This document shows positions 13,126 to 25,866 of a DNA stretch of 64,000 nt, one piece after another. Under the pieces are notes generated by a model that was given only the letters and a program-made list of their open reading frames with translations, was not told where the DNA came from and did no database searches. Positions within the stretch are counted from its first letter, which is position 1; each line of letters begins with the position of its first letter. A program made the translations under genes and the position numbers. This DNA is from Blasia pusilla (lineage: Eukaryota > Marchantiophyta > Marchantiopsida > Blasiales), in NCBI GenBank assembly GCA_050084515.1, contig CM114271.1, positions 62,186,001 to 62,250,000 of the forward strand, written 5' to 3'.

Positions 13126-14938
13126 GAGATGGAAGAACCCGGTGGCTTCAGGGTAGCGGCAGGAGAAGCACAGGAGTATGGGCGAGAAATTGGGAAGGAC
13201 GGGGTGTAGATGTCAATGCTGCTGCAGTGGGGGATGGTGTGGTCGGGTGCGAGAGTTTGGCAGGCCTCATTTCACTGCTGTAGCTCTGCGGATTATGGGA
13301 CTGTCGCGGTCCCGGTCACTTATGTCGAGCTTCTGAACTCCATCACGTGAGCGTCTGAGCTCTTTCCTCGCTCCTCTGTTGCGGGGGAATTTCCTGGTAT
13401 ACATCCGGGACATCATAGCTTCACACACTACTGTGCTTCTTCGGACACTGTGGCGTCTCAGCTGCTGCCTCCCGTGCTTAAGAAGTAAACAGGCGAGGGA
13501 TTCATTTCGGTGCCCGGTCTCTCGGAAGATAAACCACACCACACCGCAGCAGTTTTGGTTTATGCTCTCCCGCCTGCTTGCGAGTAGAGCTTTTATGCCT
13601 CGCAGCGTCTATGCCCATACCTTCGTCTTCCGTCTCTGAACGAGTGGACCTGTCGGTAATTCGTTTGACTTTGATTCGGGGGCTTGGCGACTGGGGCATT
13701 TTCGGACGTCCTTGTTCAAGGTATGATATGACCGTTCTTTCAGGGGGAGTTAGATCTGATTGCTGTGTTGCGCCTCGTCAACACTTAGAAGTTCACAATG
13801 TCGTGTGTGAGCGCATGCCTCGGAGGAGCCTCTGTGTCTGCTGTTGTTTGCTCTTTGGATGGGATGTCATAGAGTTCACTCGGAGTCGGAGTTGTACCTC
13901 TAAATCTCCCCACCGAGGATGACGATGCGTAGTTTTACAATTGCAATCAGGCGAGTTCCAGTACGGAGAGTAAAATACTAGAAATCAGGAACTTTCCGAG
14001 ATTTCATGTAGAAAAGTCGGGGGATCAATGCGACCATCCCAGATCCGCGTTTGTAGTTATTCATATTGGCAACCTATTTTGTTTAGCTTCTGAGCGTGTT
14101 CCGAACGCTCCTCTTACTCTGACCGGCGAGGAATTCGGCTCTCACAATTTTTGTTGACGGTCTTGGGGACAAGATAGGACAACCCGTTTCATGAGTGAGT
14201 CCGACAACGTTAACCAAGTTGGTGATAGGGACTCACTCAAGTTTTTAGGAGGAGAGAGTTTTTAGACAATTTGCGTCCTTTGATCGCTACATACTAGAAT
14301 TCTCCCCGAAGATAGGACGATAAGAGACTGGACGACGAGAGACTGACGGGAGAAGTTTAGACAGCTCCGAGGACTAGGGGATAACATCAGTTGCCAAATT
14401 CGGAGAGAAACGTTTGTGAAGGTTGAAGGACGGCACGCTTCTCGATAATCCCTGCCCCTACTATACGTCTGCCGACGTAGGGACTAGAGAGGGGCTACGT
14501 TGGGGAGGGTCATTATCGGACTGGACCCCAACGAGAAGGCCGTTGTAGAGGCCCTCCAAAGCGAATGAAAGGTGTGATACGTTTTGCTCTGGAATTCTAG
14601 ATGTGAGGTCGCGACGAGATTCACGCTGTTCCGCTCACGCGGACTGGTAGCCACGTCCGAGAATTTGTAACCTTATCTTTTATCGCAGGTCTCGTCCTCG
14701 GTACGTTCAGGGCCCAGGAGTGTTGCGGACATGGTAGTCGAACTCCCAGGTCATTCTAGGTTATTAATAAACTAGCATGAAATGTCCTTCCTCCGTGCTC
14801 CCGGTGCGCATTCAGTGTTGAAAACGAGATCCTGGCGTACATTAACCGAGATAGCTTCAGGGCGCACTGTCCTGTACGGCATGATCGATTGCAGGTGTCT
14901 TTTAAAAATTGAAAAGAATGTAGAATCTCAGAAGGTGG

Positions 14939-15795
14939 TCAGTGAGTCGGTGACGTGAAGCAAGGCCGATTGGAACTCCTGTTTACAGAGCAACAGACGT
15001 TGCTACTTGCGTCGGGTGCAAGTTCATAACCTAAGTTGAAGCAAATGGAAACACCGCATTTCTTTTCCATTAGTAAGTCCTGTGGCATCGAGTTGGTCCC
15101 GATTCTCTCATCTTTGTCTTTTCCCGAGTTGGAATGGTCGAAGAATTCATTCAAGTTAGCATATTGCAGCTTTACATACAAAGCAATTTTTTTGCCTTCA
15201 TGTTCTTATCGCTCAGGTGCAAGCCTTTGCAAATCCTCCCATGACGTCTATGGGCAAAACTTTCACCCACTGGAGAAGTTAGTCCACTTGCACACGAAGT
15301 GCTGGTTGTAGCAATCCAGGTATCATCTGCGTGAGGATGACAACTGTGTCGGATTCACAAGGCTTAGAACTAAGTCAGCAGTCAGGTCGTCAGCAACAAT
15401 GCAAATGTGGACCTATACATCCAGGTGGAGGCATTCCTCGCAGAGACTGCATCATTTCCGGGCATTAGTTCAAATTGCAGCCTTAATCCAACAATTGCCA
15501 AGTGACCTGCAGAGCTCCCAGACGCTCCTCTTCAAGGTTGAGAGTGCCAGGGACAGAACTTCATCAGCAGAAAAAACTCTTCTTTACTCAAGTTCAGGAC
15601 AAGTCTTGAAGCAATCTGAGAGTGTGGCTCATAATCGTCAGTGCCAGTGCAGTATGTCGATGAGTAATTTTGGGGTGAATCGGAGACAAGATAACCTTTG
15701 AGTAGCCTCTTTGTTAACATCAAGCACAACCATTCTGACGCCATCGAACAAGCGGAATTTTTTGGCATTGTGGTGAACTTTGAAGCGCATGTCAA
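14939..15795 (-). other. possible minus-strand gene fragment, unidentified
   Basis: From an ATG at 15790 the - strand reads MRFKVHHNAKKFRLF and then DGVRMVVLDVNKEATQ before a possible GT donor near 15688. Further left other frames give protein-like stretches such as ADEVLSLALSTLKRS (near 15550-15600) and an 80-codon frame at 14939-15181. The composition looks coding rather than random, but I could not join these into one transcript or recognise the family. It may be a pseudogene, or exons of an unannotated gene. Confidence 0.22.
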
Positions 15796-16863
15796 ATCCT
15801 GTCCTTTGTAAGCATTGAAGCTCTCTAGAACTTAAAAGCCTTTAGCAGAGACTGTTCTAGCTTTCTTGAAGTACAAACAACTGTAAGAGGTGGACTATCC
15901 TCTCCTTGCCTTAAACTGCATCACTAGGTGCTCAAACGGTGGGGTGAAATTTGAAACATTTTAGTAGCTAGGTACATCTAGAAAATCAGTGTCACCTCCT
16001 ACCCAGCAAAGGCATACCCTTCAACAGCCCTAGATATGGATGCAAAGGTATGTGAGGATTGTGGTAGACAGGTGGACGTTGCAAGGGGACAGTGGGCATG
16101 GCTTTTACAGCTCTGTATCTCTGTTCCAGATTTGAGCTTCAAGGTCTCTATTATTTCCAAGATTTTGAATCTCCAGATTTGAAGGAGGGATGTTTACACT
16201 GAAGAAAAAGAAGGTTTTGGCAGTGAAGATCCATCTGGTGATACTCTTGGTAGCTCTAACTCTGTTTTTTCTCATGAAAGTAACATATATTTGTTGTTCG
16301 ACGTCATTGCCACTGCAGGGTGTACCTATGCCTGGTGCTGAAGCGGTGTATATTTGCAAAAACATTTTCTGTCTTTTGCAAAACGTGTCAGACCTGTCCC
16401 ATCTATTCTTCCTTCTTTGTGGAGCCCAAACTCTGTAATGTTTATGGTATAAACTGAGATTTCAGTCCTTAACAGTGATTAGCAGTCTGTGATCCATCAT
16501 AGGAGTACCTTCATCTATAGATAATTCAATTTGTGCAGTTTTTGCGTCGGCTTTTGCACTTATTACAGTTCCAAACTATTCTCATCTCATCTTCCCAAGT
16601 TGGTTCATTTTAACCTAACAAGGTTTGTTATTCGTGTTCTGAAGCCAATTCTTAAGACAAGGATATTGAGTTGGGCCTTTTCATAGTTGACTTTATGCTT
16701 TAGATAACCCACAGCCTTTACTTGTGAGGTGTACCTCAGCTTCTAATAGTTGCAGCTTAGCAGATTGGGCCATTACAGTGCAAAAGGGAAAATGTAGACA
16801 GATGAGTTAGTGTCCTACTTATATAGAGTTGCTGGTAGAGAAGGGGACTCCAGATTCTCAACC
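15796..16863. other. intergenic region upstream of the SWIM/MULE gene
   Basis: No conserved coding sequence recognised. It should hold the promoter and 5' untranslated region of the gene starting at 16864, and possibly a noncoding first exon. I see no unambiguous TATA box or other element. Confidence 0.5.
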
Positions 16864-19800
16864 ATGTCTATGTTTCTTATCCAAAGTCCTGAGAAAGATA
16901 TATTTAGTGCTGCTGACCTCCAATGGAAAGACGATATTGCCTACATTCCAAGCAACCGGATTCTGCAGTTCATCACTGGCGAGGAACTGGGTTCTGGAAC
17001 TGCCCCAACAAAATTCAAGATAAGGAGTTCACGTACTCGGAAACCAGGGTCTCTGCCAATTCATCGAATCCGGTCACAATGCTGGCTGAAGTACACAAGG
17101 TCTGAACTCGACCTCTGATGAAGGATTAAGAATAGGAGAAGTTGTCAATATTTATTTGCAGTGGTCACTCTATCAAGTAATGGCCTGATCGTCCGTGATT
17201 CTTGAACCTGGCTCAACTAAAAGGCCATGAAACGTGTGAACTGCCAGTTGTTATTCAAGCCTAAAAGGACTAGATCAGGAAATAGCTTTCAGTCGTTTTG
17301 TGAATAGAATTTACCTTGGGAATTTCCTCAGCACATAAAAGAGGTCGTGATCAGGGCCTAATGTGCAATAGATTGAAAGTCTGTTGCCTTGCCTTACTGA
17401 ATTTGTCCTTCAACGCTTCATCAGTTCTGTCTTGGAATTATATTTTGTCATCTTTGATTATGCAATGTTTTTTGGCAGGACTACTAGTTGAATGTCTGAG
17501 ACAAGGCAGAAGCAAATATGTGTGCAATGTCAAGTCTCCAGGAATCTCCTCCAATTTCCTGATTTGGTGGCTTGGATTTGTTTAGGTACTGGTGTACCTA
17601 TGGCCCGCACGACAACCGGAGCAAGAAGTCGCCAGTGTTAAGTAAAGTTTCCATTTCTGCTGATGGCCAAGAAAGGAAACGACGACGGTCAGCTTGTGCA
17701 AGAGGAGAGGACTCTGCCAGAGGGTGCTTGTGTCACTTCAATGTGAAGATCATGTACTTATGGCCAGACATAACTCAGATTCATTATGTTCACCGGTCGC
17801 ATACAGATATATCAGGGTGCATCTGTCACGGAACCTTGGATCCAAGTGCGATAGGATCCAGGGCTCAATTTGCACCCAAACTCTCTACAGACATGAGACG
17901 ATGGGTGCTGCATCAGCTATACAAAAATGTTTCACCCAAACAAATCTTGCTGGAGCATAAAATGGTTATTCAGGAAAGACAGGCTAGGAATAAAGATCAC
18001 ATACCTGTGAGAGATGACTTCCTAAATAAACATGATGTACTGAACATTTCAAAACGTTTGGCGGAAGACACCTTCCAACATGATGTGTCTGAGGCGGAGG
18101 GAGTGAGGACATGGATTCAAAGGCACCCTGAGTTAGTTTTGTTCTATCAGGAGGAAAATTCAAGCAGCAACTTATCATTCATTCTCGCAATTCAGACTCC
18201 TTGGCAAGAGGAGAAAATGATCACTCTCGGGCATCAAAATGTTGTGGCTTGTGATGCCACTTATGGAGCTGACAAATTTGCAGTGAGTAATCTTGGTTGT
18301 TTTGGGCATTTGGGTTGAAGATTTGTTTTGAATTGTAGCTCTCATCTCTAGTCTATAGTTTGTTTTGGCCTTGATGTCTCCACTCCCGATTAATGTGCTC
18401 TAAATGTGTCTCTGCAGTTTTCCTTCTACACATTACTGGTGTTTGATGCACATCAGCATGCTATTCCTGTAGCGTGGATTATGACTTCAAGGTCAAAGTC
18501 AGTGGATATAGAAACGTGGTTGCGGTGTCTGAAGGAGAAGATGAATGAGAAGCTTGTGGGTTGGAGGCCCAGCTGTTTTGTCATTGATGAGCCGACCTCA
18601 GACGTCAATTCAATCAGGTAGTTCTCAAAAGTTATAGTTGAATTCAACCCATCGTCGCAGTCTAAAAAGAATTGAGAACAGTTGAATGAATCAGTTTTTT
18701 AATGCTTGTGAGTCGTGGGTGTGTGCAGGAACGTCTTTGATGTTCCAGTGTTTCTCTCACTTTGGTACCTGCGGAGATGTTGGTCCAAAAATTTAGTCAA
18801 GAGAGTGCGCACATGGAGTGCACGAGCATCAATGTTCAGAAGATTGGGTGAGATTATGTATCTGAGCAATGCGCAGTCTTTATCTCTATGCAACATGGAG
18901 ACCCATGCTTTGAAACAGGTGGAGCAGTTCCTGGATAGTTTCAGGCATGAAGGTGCCTTCATCAGCTACTTTCAAGAAATTTGGTTCCCCAAGATAGGTA
19001 CTATGCGTATCCCAATATAATCAACCTCAATCTGAATTCATGTGAAACTTTGATTTGCAAACAGATTCTCCTAATCAATATTAGAGTAGTAGTGACTTTT
19101 TCTGTCTGGTTCAAAGTGACATGTTGGAGGAACTTGTTCTAGGTGTACTGGCACTCCAATGCTAATTTTCTCTTCCACTAAAATTGTATCTGGTTTGTGG
19201 TCGGTCACAGCATTAGATACTGTCTATGTGTGGCTCGGTTTGTCAACCATAGAACCGTTTTGTTTCCTTTTTCAATTAAAAAATGAGTCAACCCTCCCCA
19301 AGATTAGCCAAGCACTAGGTCTCTCTATCATGTTTGGTAGAAATAGTTTGCAAATTTGGTAATGTGGAAGGTCGACTTATGATTTCGTCTTGTTGGCTTG
19401 AGTGGACGAACTGTCCTGGACTGTGAATAGAATTACAAGTAGAAAGCTTTGTGAGGCAAAATGAAGAAAATGAGGATTAGAGTGGAAGGTTTTTGCAAAG
19501 ATGAAATATCATGGTGGTCTTTCAAAGAGAGAAGAATGTCGAAATTTTTTGTTGAAATATGGAAATGAGTGTGGTTATGTAGAATCTATCAACAGGATTC
19601 ACGTCTGTAACTTGACAGCGTACTTATGTATGACTCCATTGCAGGTGCATGGATAAAGGCAGCACAAAATCTTGTGCACACGAATCAAGATATAAACTGT
19701 GCAATTGAAATGTACCACTGGAACTTCAAGGCCCGTCTTCGTCAAGATGCGAATACTTTTGAAGGGAGACGGATCGATTGGTTCATACACAAACTTGTGA

Positions 19801-20818
19801 AAGATGTCGACTCACATTTCTGGTTCATGGACTTCAGTAAGCGATGGGGTTTATCCTCTGCTGAAGACCTAAACTCTGAGTCAACCGTCTTGCAAGCGGC
19901 TAGCATACCTGATTCAAATGTCATACTTTCCCTTGACCATGAGAAAAATCCAGCTACAATCATGAGCACAAAAAACTCGAGTCGCCGATACACTATATAT
20001 AATCCGGATACCGAGTGGGCGTGCTGTGACTGTGAGTGGGCTCAATGTGGGAATATGTGCAAACATCAGGTTTGTCTCTCGCCTTCCTTGAGGATCAATA
20101 GTGTGAAGTTTATCAATTTCTTGTCTTTGCTTTCGTTGACATTAGGTCTGAGCTGATCAGTACTTTTGGTTGGTGTACACAGGTGAAACTCTTGATCATG
20201 AAGGGCGTTATTGGAGGTAGAGCGGTGCAGACCTATGGCTCACGTATAGGTGCACAGCAAGGGTTACTTAACTGTTTGTTCCTGGACCATGACAAACCAG
20301 TGAAGGACCACATTTCCTTACCTACTTCTACCACTAACTCAACACCTTGTGATTTGGATCTGGAAGATGATGATCAAGATGACAATGGTCTTGTGGTTGA
20401 GAACAGAGCTGATGATGAGGATATTCAGAGAAGGGAGGATGAAGGAGCTTGTGTTGTGGGTTTCCCTCGCTTTGAGGATGTTTTTCATGCATTGGCTGAT
20501 GTCGTCGGTGACATCGACAATGTAATGGTCGCTGGTCAAGCAGCAGATATTCTTCTGCATGCAGCACAAGTGATCTCAGAGCTCAAAGCCAAAGTTTCTT
20601 CTGATATAGTCAATCATGGTCTTCCACAATTTAATAGGTTTTTTGATGATGGATACGAAAGTCCCATGAAACGACCTAAACCTATGGTGGAGAAACTCAA
20701 AACATGTTGGGGTCGAGAAGACTTCGAGATGCAACCTAGGATGGAGTCTGAAGAGACATTGGTGCAGTCAGTACCTAAAGGAATGGAATTGTTCAGGCAT
20801 CTGAGAGGAGACAGATAA
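16864..20818 (+). CDS. SWIM zinc-finger protein with MULE transposase-like domain
   Basis: Six exons join in one frame: 16864-17099, 17586-18282, 18418-18617, 18729-18997, 19645-20069 and 20183-20818, all with GT-AG introns (486, 135, 111, 647 and 113 bp), giving 820 residues. The N-terminal part has PTKFKI and then YWCTYGPHD (about residues 80-88), typical of the plant family represented by Arabidopsis At1g60560. The MULE core begins at VVACDATYGADKF (Asp302) and continues through LLVFDAHQHAIPVAW, CFVIDEPTSDV (about 365-374) and VFLSLWYLRR. A SWIM zinc finger, C-x-C-x8-C-x-H, lies at Cys595-His608. The last exon carries an acidic Asp/Glu-rich tail. The ATG at 16864 is the first in the open frame after a stop at 16795 and has A at -3; an upstream exon is not excluded. 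The absence of disabling mutations and the multi-exon structure suggest a host gene derived from a MULE transposase, probably a nuclear DNA-binding protein; its target is unknown. Confidence 0.88.
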
Positions 20819-22560
20819 ATGAACTTTGCTGACCAAAAGAAGGGAGTCAGGGGACTTGGTCTTCCTGGAGCCTTCTTTCCGGTTCAGCTGCAGAGGCTTA
20901 ATTGACTTGGCGTGCAGAGATGCCCACGAGAATGAGAACTACTCTGGCAGTTCCTTAAGGAACTCTCCTTTGGGATTGAATAGCTGCTGAAGTTATCCTC
21001 ATTTTCTGCAAGCAGCGCAATGCTGGTTTTCTTAGGGCAAATACTCTGCTGGCAGTATTACTCAATTATTGTTGAGACTTGTGGGTCCCATGTCAATGGA
21101 CATGACCTACGGTTTGTTATGCCTTAAGTAGGTTTGCTATTCCCTCTACTAAGACTTGCCGAGCGAGGAATCCTAATTTCTCTAGTACTCAGCAGTGAGA
21201 AGCACTCGTCCAAATGGCATGTCTACTATAGTTTTCCCGACTGTATTAATAGCTCGCTAATGAAATGCTTACTATTTTCACAGAGTACGACTTCGTGTGG
21301 ATTGCTTGCTTAGAAAGAGTTTTGGGGAGTTTCGACTTCACATGTTGCCTCGGTTGTACTCCACTCAAGGTGATCTGCGTTGTCCCATGGTTGACGAAAG
21401 GGGAACTTCTCCCTTCCAGTTCGTACAACAGTCTCTGCACAAGATCCTTGGAGCATGAACGCTGAGTCAACGACGAATGTCCCTCTTGTGGAGTCAGTGA
21501 TGACGTGGGGAGATGTAAAGTGGGCTTGGAACAACTCACATCACCATGCCTCAACTACATTCCCTAACGACCACTGACCACGAACAGGGCGTCATGTCCC
21601 AGGTATGGTAAAGAACTCACACTCCGTGTTTGTCTCGTGTATTGTCACCACGGAGCTAGTAGAATCTGATGCGGACATTCAAACGACTCGTACCTTGTCC
21701 TCAGTACATGTCATTGCCTCAACGACCACTAGTTTGGAACAGTGCGAGCTGTCCAAGGCAAGGTAGCACTGTTTGTCTTGCGTATCGCCAGAACCTAGCG
21801 TGTGGGTCCATGATGTAGCAAGTGGGCTGACTACCTTGGCGAGAGCAATAATTGGACCTCCTCCTCCTCCTCCTCCTCCTCCTCCTGCACACCACCCATC
21901 CGTTGTGGGAGCCATTGTGTGCGCTACATTGTGAGCCATCCTGCCTCCATGTTCCGAGTCTCAGACGTTTAGGGGACTCCTAGTTGTAATTGATGCGCAA
22001 GAATTATTCCCTCAGAAGTTTCTTGCGGAGGGAGGGCCCATTCCATCTACTTAATCATGACAGCCTTGGGCCATCTGCGTGAGAGATCATGACCTTCCGA
22101 CTCCGTAACGTCAAGGGTGAAACTCAGCAGCAGCAACAGTGGCGCTGACTCTGAATAGTGTTGCTGATGCCGTCTTTGACAGGGTGCGATATTCTCTGGC
22201 TTTCTAACCATAACGCCGACGAAATCATGGCCATCTCTACAACAGTGTCGGATCTCCATCATCAACTTCCGGGCAGGACCTTTGTCAGCTTTGGGTTTCT
22301 CCGCGTGCTCCCTACCTACCCTGTCATCAACCTCACTTCCCTCAACAACATGCGCCACCAAAGTGAAAAGCCACATTAGGGTCGGTCTCACAGTTCGCTA
22401 CGGCTCTCGAATTCCTAAGCCATTTCTTCACGAGAACCTGCACGTACCACGTTCGATTAGTGCAGGCTCTACTTCGTATCACAACGAGACAAAAGCGCAA
22501 CATATCATTCGGAAGCGGCGTAAAGAGCAGCGCTGCGGCAGTACTGGTGGGAAAGTAGAC
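20819..22560. other. 3' flank of the SWIM gene and intergenic DNA
   Basis: The gene's 3' untranslated region must begin here, but I see no decisive polyadenylation site. Frames at 21246-21554 and 22047-22391 on - have no recognisable domain and overlap open frames on the other strand. A (CCT)n run lies at 21857-21886. Confidence 0.5.
21857..21886. repeat. (CCT)n trinucleotide repeat, 30 bp
   Basis: Ten CCT units; on - this makes the poly-Gly run of a spurious open frame. Confidence 0.97.
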
Positions 22561-22566
22561 GTCCAG

Positions 22567-22769
22567 AACTGGTCACCTTTGGCTTTACGCAAGGGAGGAG
22601 GTAGCCTTTAAATTAAGGAAACAACCTTCATATTGGTAGCCCCTATGTTACAACAAGTAGTACACCAAAGAACTGGTCACCTTTGGCTTTACGCAAGAGA
22701 GGAGGTAGCCTTTAGGGAAACAACCTTCATATTGGTAGCACTTATGATGCAACAAGTAGTACACCAAAG
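22567..22769. repeat. tandem duplication, about 104-bp period
   Basis: The sequence starting AACTGGTCACCTTTGGCTTT at 22567 recurs at 22671, and both copies run through CAACCTTCATATTGGTAGC to CAAGTAGTACACCAAAG. The copies differ by a short indel after TAGCCTTTA and a few substitutions, so the duplication is fairly recent. Confidence 0.92.
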
Positions 22770-22895
22770 AATGAGTCTAAGTGAGATGCCCTCATGAAAA
22801 GAGGAAAGTTGGTGAAATTAAGCTTGTGTGCCGTGCCTATGGCCTCCATACTCCTAACATTTAACTTCCCATTGGAAGTACTAGTGGAGGTTTAT

Positions 22896-22919
22896 GATGG
22901 GTAATTTGAATTACCCATC
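22896..22919. repeat. perfect 10-bp stem hairpin
   Basis: GATGGGTAAT and ATTACCCATC are separated by the 4-base loop TTGA. There is no T-rich tail or gene end to call it a terminator. Confidence 0.7.
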
Positions 22920-23019
22920 ATCATTACCTTAATTGACCCCGAACGGATCGTGAACTTGACTCATCCTAAAATTGACCCAAATTATTCTAAAGCAAGTGTC
23001 AAGGCTTGATTGGTTAAAA

Positions 23020-23150
23020 ATGCCATATGTTAAAAGGAGATGTGGTTGAACATCAAAGGATCACTCTCCAATAATAATATAGAGTAGATTGGAACTCTCA
23101 AATTAAAAATACTAGTTGGTACGTATGCCCTGCATGGTGAAGGAAGCCCC
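23020..23150 (-). mobile_element. Helitron-like element ends (relic)
   Basis: The bases before 23085 (ACTCTCCAATAATAATATAG) match the 5' end, seen on -, of the Helitron-like family at 57.6-58.3 kb. From 23111 ACTAGTTGGTACGTATGCC resembles the 3' end of the same family (CTAG plus hairpin region). The two ends face each other across 25 bp, so they belong to two different decayed copies. Confidence 0.4.
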
Positions 23151-23710
23151 AAGGTCCGGGGAGTTTTTTTTAAAATTTATTTAGATAATATCCCGATACA
23201 ATTAAATCAGTTTGGATTTTTAAAACAGGTCTCCGGCTGTGGCCGTTTAGATTTAAAAAGAGGAGTAAAAATAAGAGTAATTTTTTTTCAATCCGATAAA
23301 ATCCGATATTTATAATTTTACGCGGTTCTTTATCTGGAAATACGAAAAATGGTCCGGCCAATAACCGGTTGATTTGAAAACTACCGGTAAAAAAAACTCT
23401 CCTTCTACTTCTCTCCTAATCTTTTTTTTTTATGACTTCTCCCTTTAAATATTACCTTCTAAACTAAACCTTCAAAACTAAAATTCATATTCAAGGAATC
23501 CTTGGCAGGAGTTGAACGTGGCCATGCCTCCCAACCAGTTGGGAGCCAAGAATTTTGCCCCTTTATAATACTTGGAGATCTCAAACTTCCAAGTATTTTG
23601 AAGGGGCTCTAAATCTACAACAAAATGCAAAGATTATTTCAAGAAGACAAGTCAATAGAAGGTGTAACATCAACTTTTGCTTGAGGGCAGAGATACCTTT
23701 CTCGATTAGC

Positions 23711-25866
23711 CTAGAGGTACCTAAAGCTAGCAGAGGTTTTCCGGAGAACTACAGATTCAGCAAGCATGTCCTCATAATCAATAGTAGGGCCTTCTAAGGC
23801 AATTCTGAGAACAACATCCAAATGTTTACTACCTAGTCTATTCCTACACTTGGTCTTTATCATGTTCTGAATTGAGAATGCTCTCTCACAAATTGCAGTG
23901 CTTACACATTGAACCCTTGCGACATTAGCCAACACCAGCAAGTTTGCAAACTTACATTGTAAAGATGGACTCCAACTCACCATTGCCCATAGATCCCTGA
24001 AGTTACGGTCCTTCCACTCAGTTGTTGCCATCAACTTGAAGGACTGAAATTCTTGCTTGACAGCAACAGAATTTATGACAGAAGGTTGCAAATGCCCCTT
24101 CAATGGTAACTCGGATCCAAAATGTGCACACAACTCTTCTATTTCCTTACATCCCCAACTTACGAGTCCTACTTGTCTAGAAGGCATGTGTAAGGGGTTC
24201 AGGATTCTCATTGCACCCATAAGATTATTGTCTCTAAATCTATCTTGCAACGCTATACAAACACTCTCAGAATAACTCTTCTGAAACAACAAAGCGGCCT
24301 CCAAATCCCTGACTGTGCGGTCCCTAATCATGTCGATACTATGGAACTTCCTCCCTCTAATTTCGGATTGTAAACGTCTTAGATAGCCGTCAGGAGGTCC
24401 AAAGTCTGGTAGAATGTGATAACCTGTATCCTCTGAAAAAGTAGACGCATTCAAATCATGTGTTTCCATCACATGATAGTGATAGCAGCAATCTCAGAAC
24501 TAACAATAGTGCCTATGGTACTTACATCAACAAATTTGTACTGAAAAATCTTGCTCAAGTTTGCCAACATAGAAAGAATATCAGCCAAGAAGTATAATTG
24601 ATAGATAATTTGGAATGACCTTAACTTTTCAAACAAATTTGCAACATTCCCATCATCTTCTGAAGGTGAAATGTCCCTAAAGTAGATTAAAACAGATTCT
24701 AGTGAATCACATAAGGTGGATACGGCTTGCCATTGCGACAACCAATGGATCTTGTGATATCGTTTCATGACTCTTTGGGAGTCATTCAACCTCTCCTGCA
24801 GAGAAGCTAGAACAACTTTTCTCTTGGAAGACCTCTTGAAATATCGTGCTACTGCATTCAAAATGGAATCTACTTCTATGGAAATGAATTTGCAATTAGT
24901 TGCTTTAGCAACTGTGAGAGCTGCAAGGTTTGTCCTATGAGCAACACAATGCACTAAAAGAATGTATGGATTTACCTTTAGCTTCAATTGTGAAGCTACC
25001 CCGTTTTGGCTCCCTACCATAGAGGAGGCTCCATCCGACCCAAAAGCTACCATTCTAGAAAAGTCTAAGCCCCCATCTTTTAGTAATTCCAGCAAACTAC
25101 TTGTGATAGCATTAGAACACTTAGACTCACAGCGAAGCAATCCTAAAAAACAACACTCTGCTTGACCATCTTCTATGAAGGTTGCAAAGACCACTAGATG
25201 CCATGTCACGGATATATCAGTAGATTCATCAATCATAATTCCAAAGAATGGTCAGGCTTGAACCCTAGCAAGGGTTATTTTGAGCAAAACCTGACTTATA
25301 AAAAAACACATCTCACTGCAACTCTTCTCATCTTGGTAAAGATCTCTAGTAATAGGTGCATTTACAGAAAGCATCAACTTGCAAATACTTGTGAACTTAG
25401 AGAAAGGCATGGCCTCCTTAGCAAGAAAATATGCACACCTAAATAAAGTGAGGAGAGCTACCTCACATGTTTGATTAGATGTAGCTATGGCCTTGGCCAT
25501 GGATTTCTTACCTCCGTTAGCTGCCCAAGTGAGCTTTACATGCTCGTTTGACTTTGCATGATCTGTAAAACTAGAGACCTTACAGTTTACAGCACCATCC
25601 CTAGCAAAGGCACTCTTGCCTTTTCCTGCCCTACAAATCTTACAATGAATTTTTCCTATGGAAGAATCAAATGTGATCCAATCATACATCGTGTACCAAA
25701 CATCTTTCCAAGCTTGCCGGTTTTTTGTAGGTAAGGATGTATTGCTGCCCAATGTACTATGTTCTTCCCTCTCGTCTGATGATCCTGACAGAGCTATAAC
25801 CTCTGGAAGTTCCTGGGGAACCTCCTTGCACAACAATTCATTCATAGTTCTCTGTCTTTTGGCCAT
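23711..25866 (-). pseudogene. ZNF862-like hAT transposase, disabled by one stop and one frame change
   Basis: Starting at the ATG at 25866 (MAKRQRTMNELL), the first 205 codons contain a zinc finger (HCKICRAGKG, then FTDHAKSNEH) of the TTF/ZNF862 type. An in-frame TGA at 25252-25254 interrupts it; the same frame then continues as PFFGIMIDESTDISVTWHLV, the DUF4371 core, through FGSDGASSMVG and HCVAHRTNLAAL to 24469. The remainder (24472-23711) lies in another frame and contains LPDFGPPDGYLRRL and the C-terminal hAT dimerisation region (VSTAICERAFSIQNMIKTKC, RNRLGSKHLDVVLRIALEGP). Length and domain order are otherwise complete. A short intron near 24470 is not excluded, but no good splice signals were seen. 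A few repairs' distance from intact indicates recent loss of function or, less likely, a host gene with unrecognised splicing. Confidence 0.85.

Larger units (their letters stand above)
10900..14900. other. GC- and CpG-rich region, no convincing gene
   Basis: The segment is clearly richer in G, C and CpG than the flanks. Open frames here (for example 12653-13060 on + and 12634-13068 on -) occur on both strands at once and have low-complexity Arg/Gly/Ser/Pro composition, as expected from GC-rich noncoding DNA. It holds a 240-bp tandem duplication (11977-12448) and a short GA run. It could be promoter or 5' untranslated sequence of a transcript I cannot define. Confidence 0.5.

Noticed and set aside
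19159-19362. 67-codon frame inside the SWIM gene
   Set aside because: It lies wholly in intron 4, and the flanking exons join in frame without it.
21679-21939. 86-codon frame with a poly-Gly run on the minus strand
   Set aside because: The Gly run is the CCT repeat; the rest shows no conservation signal.
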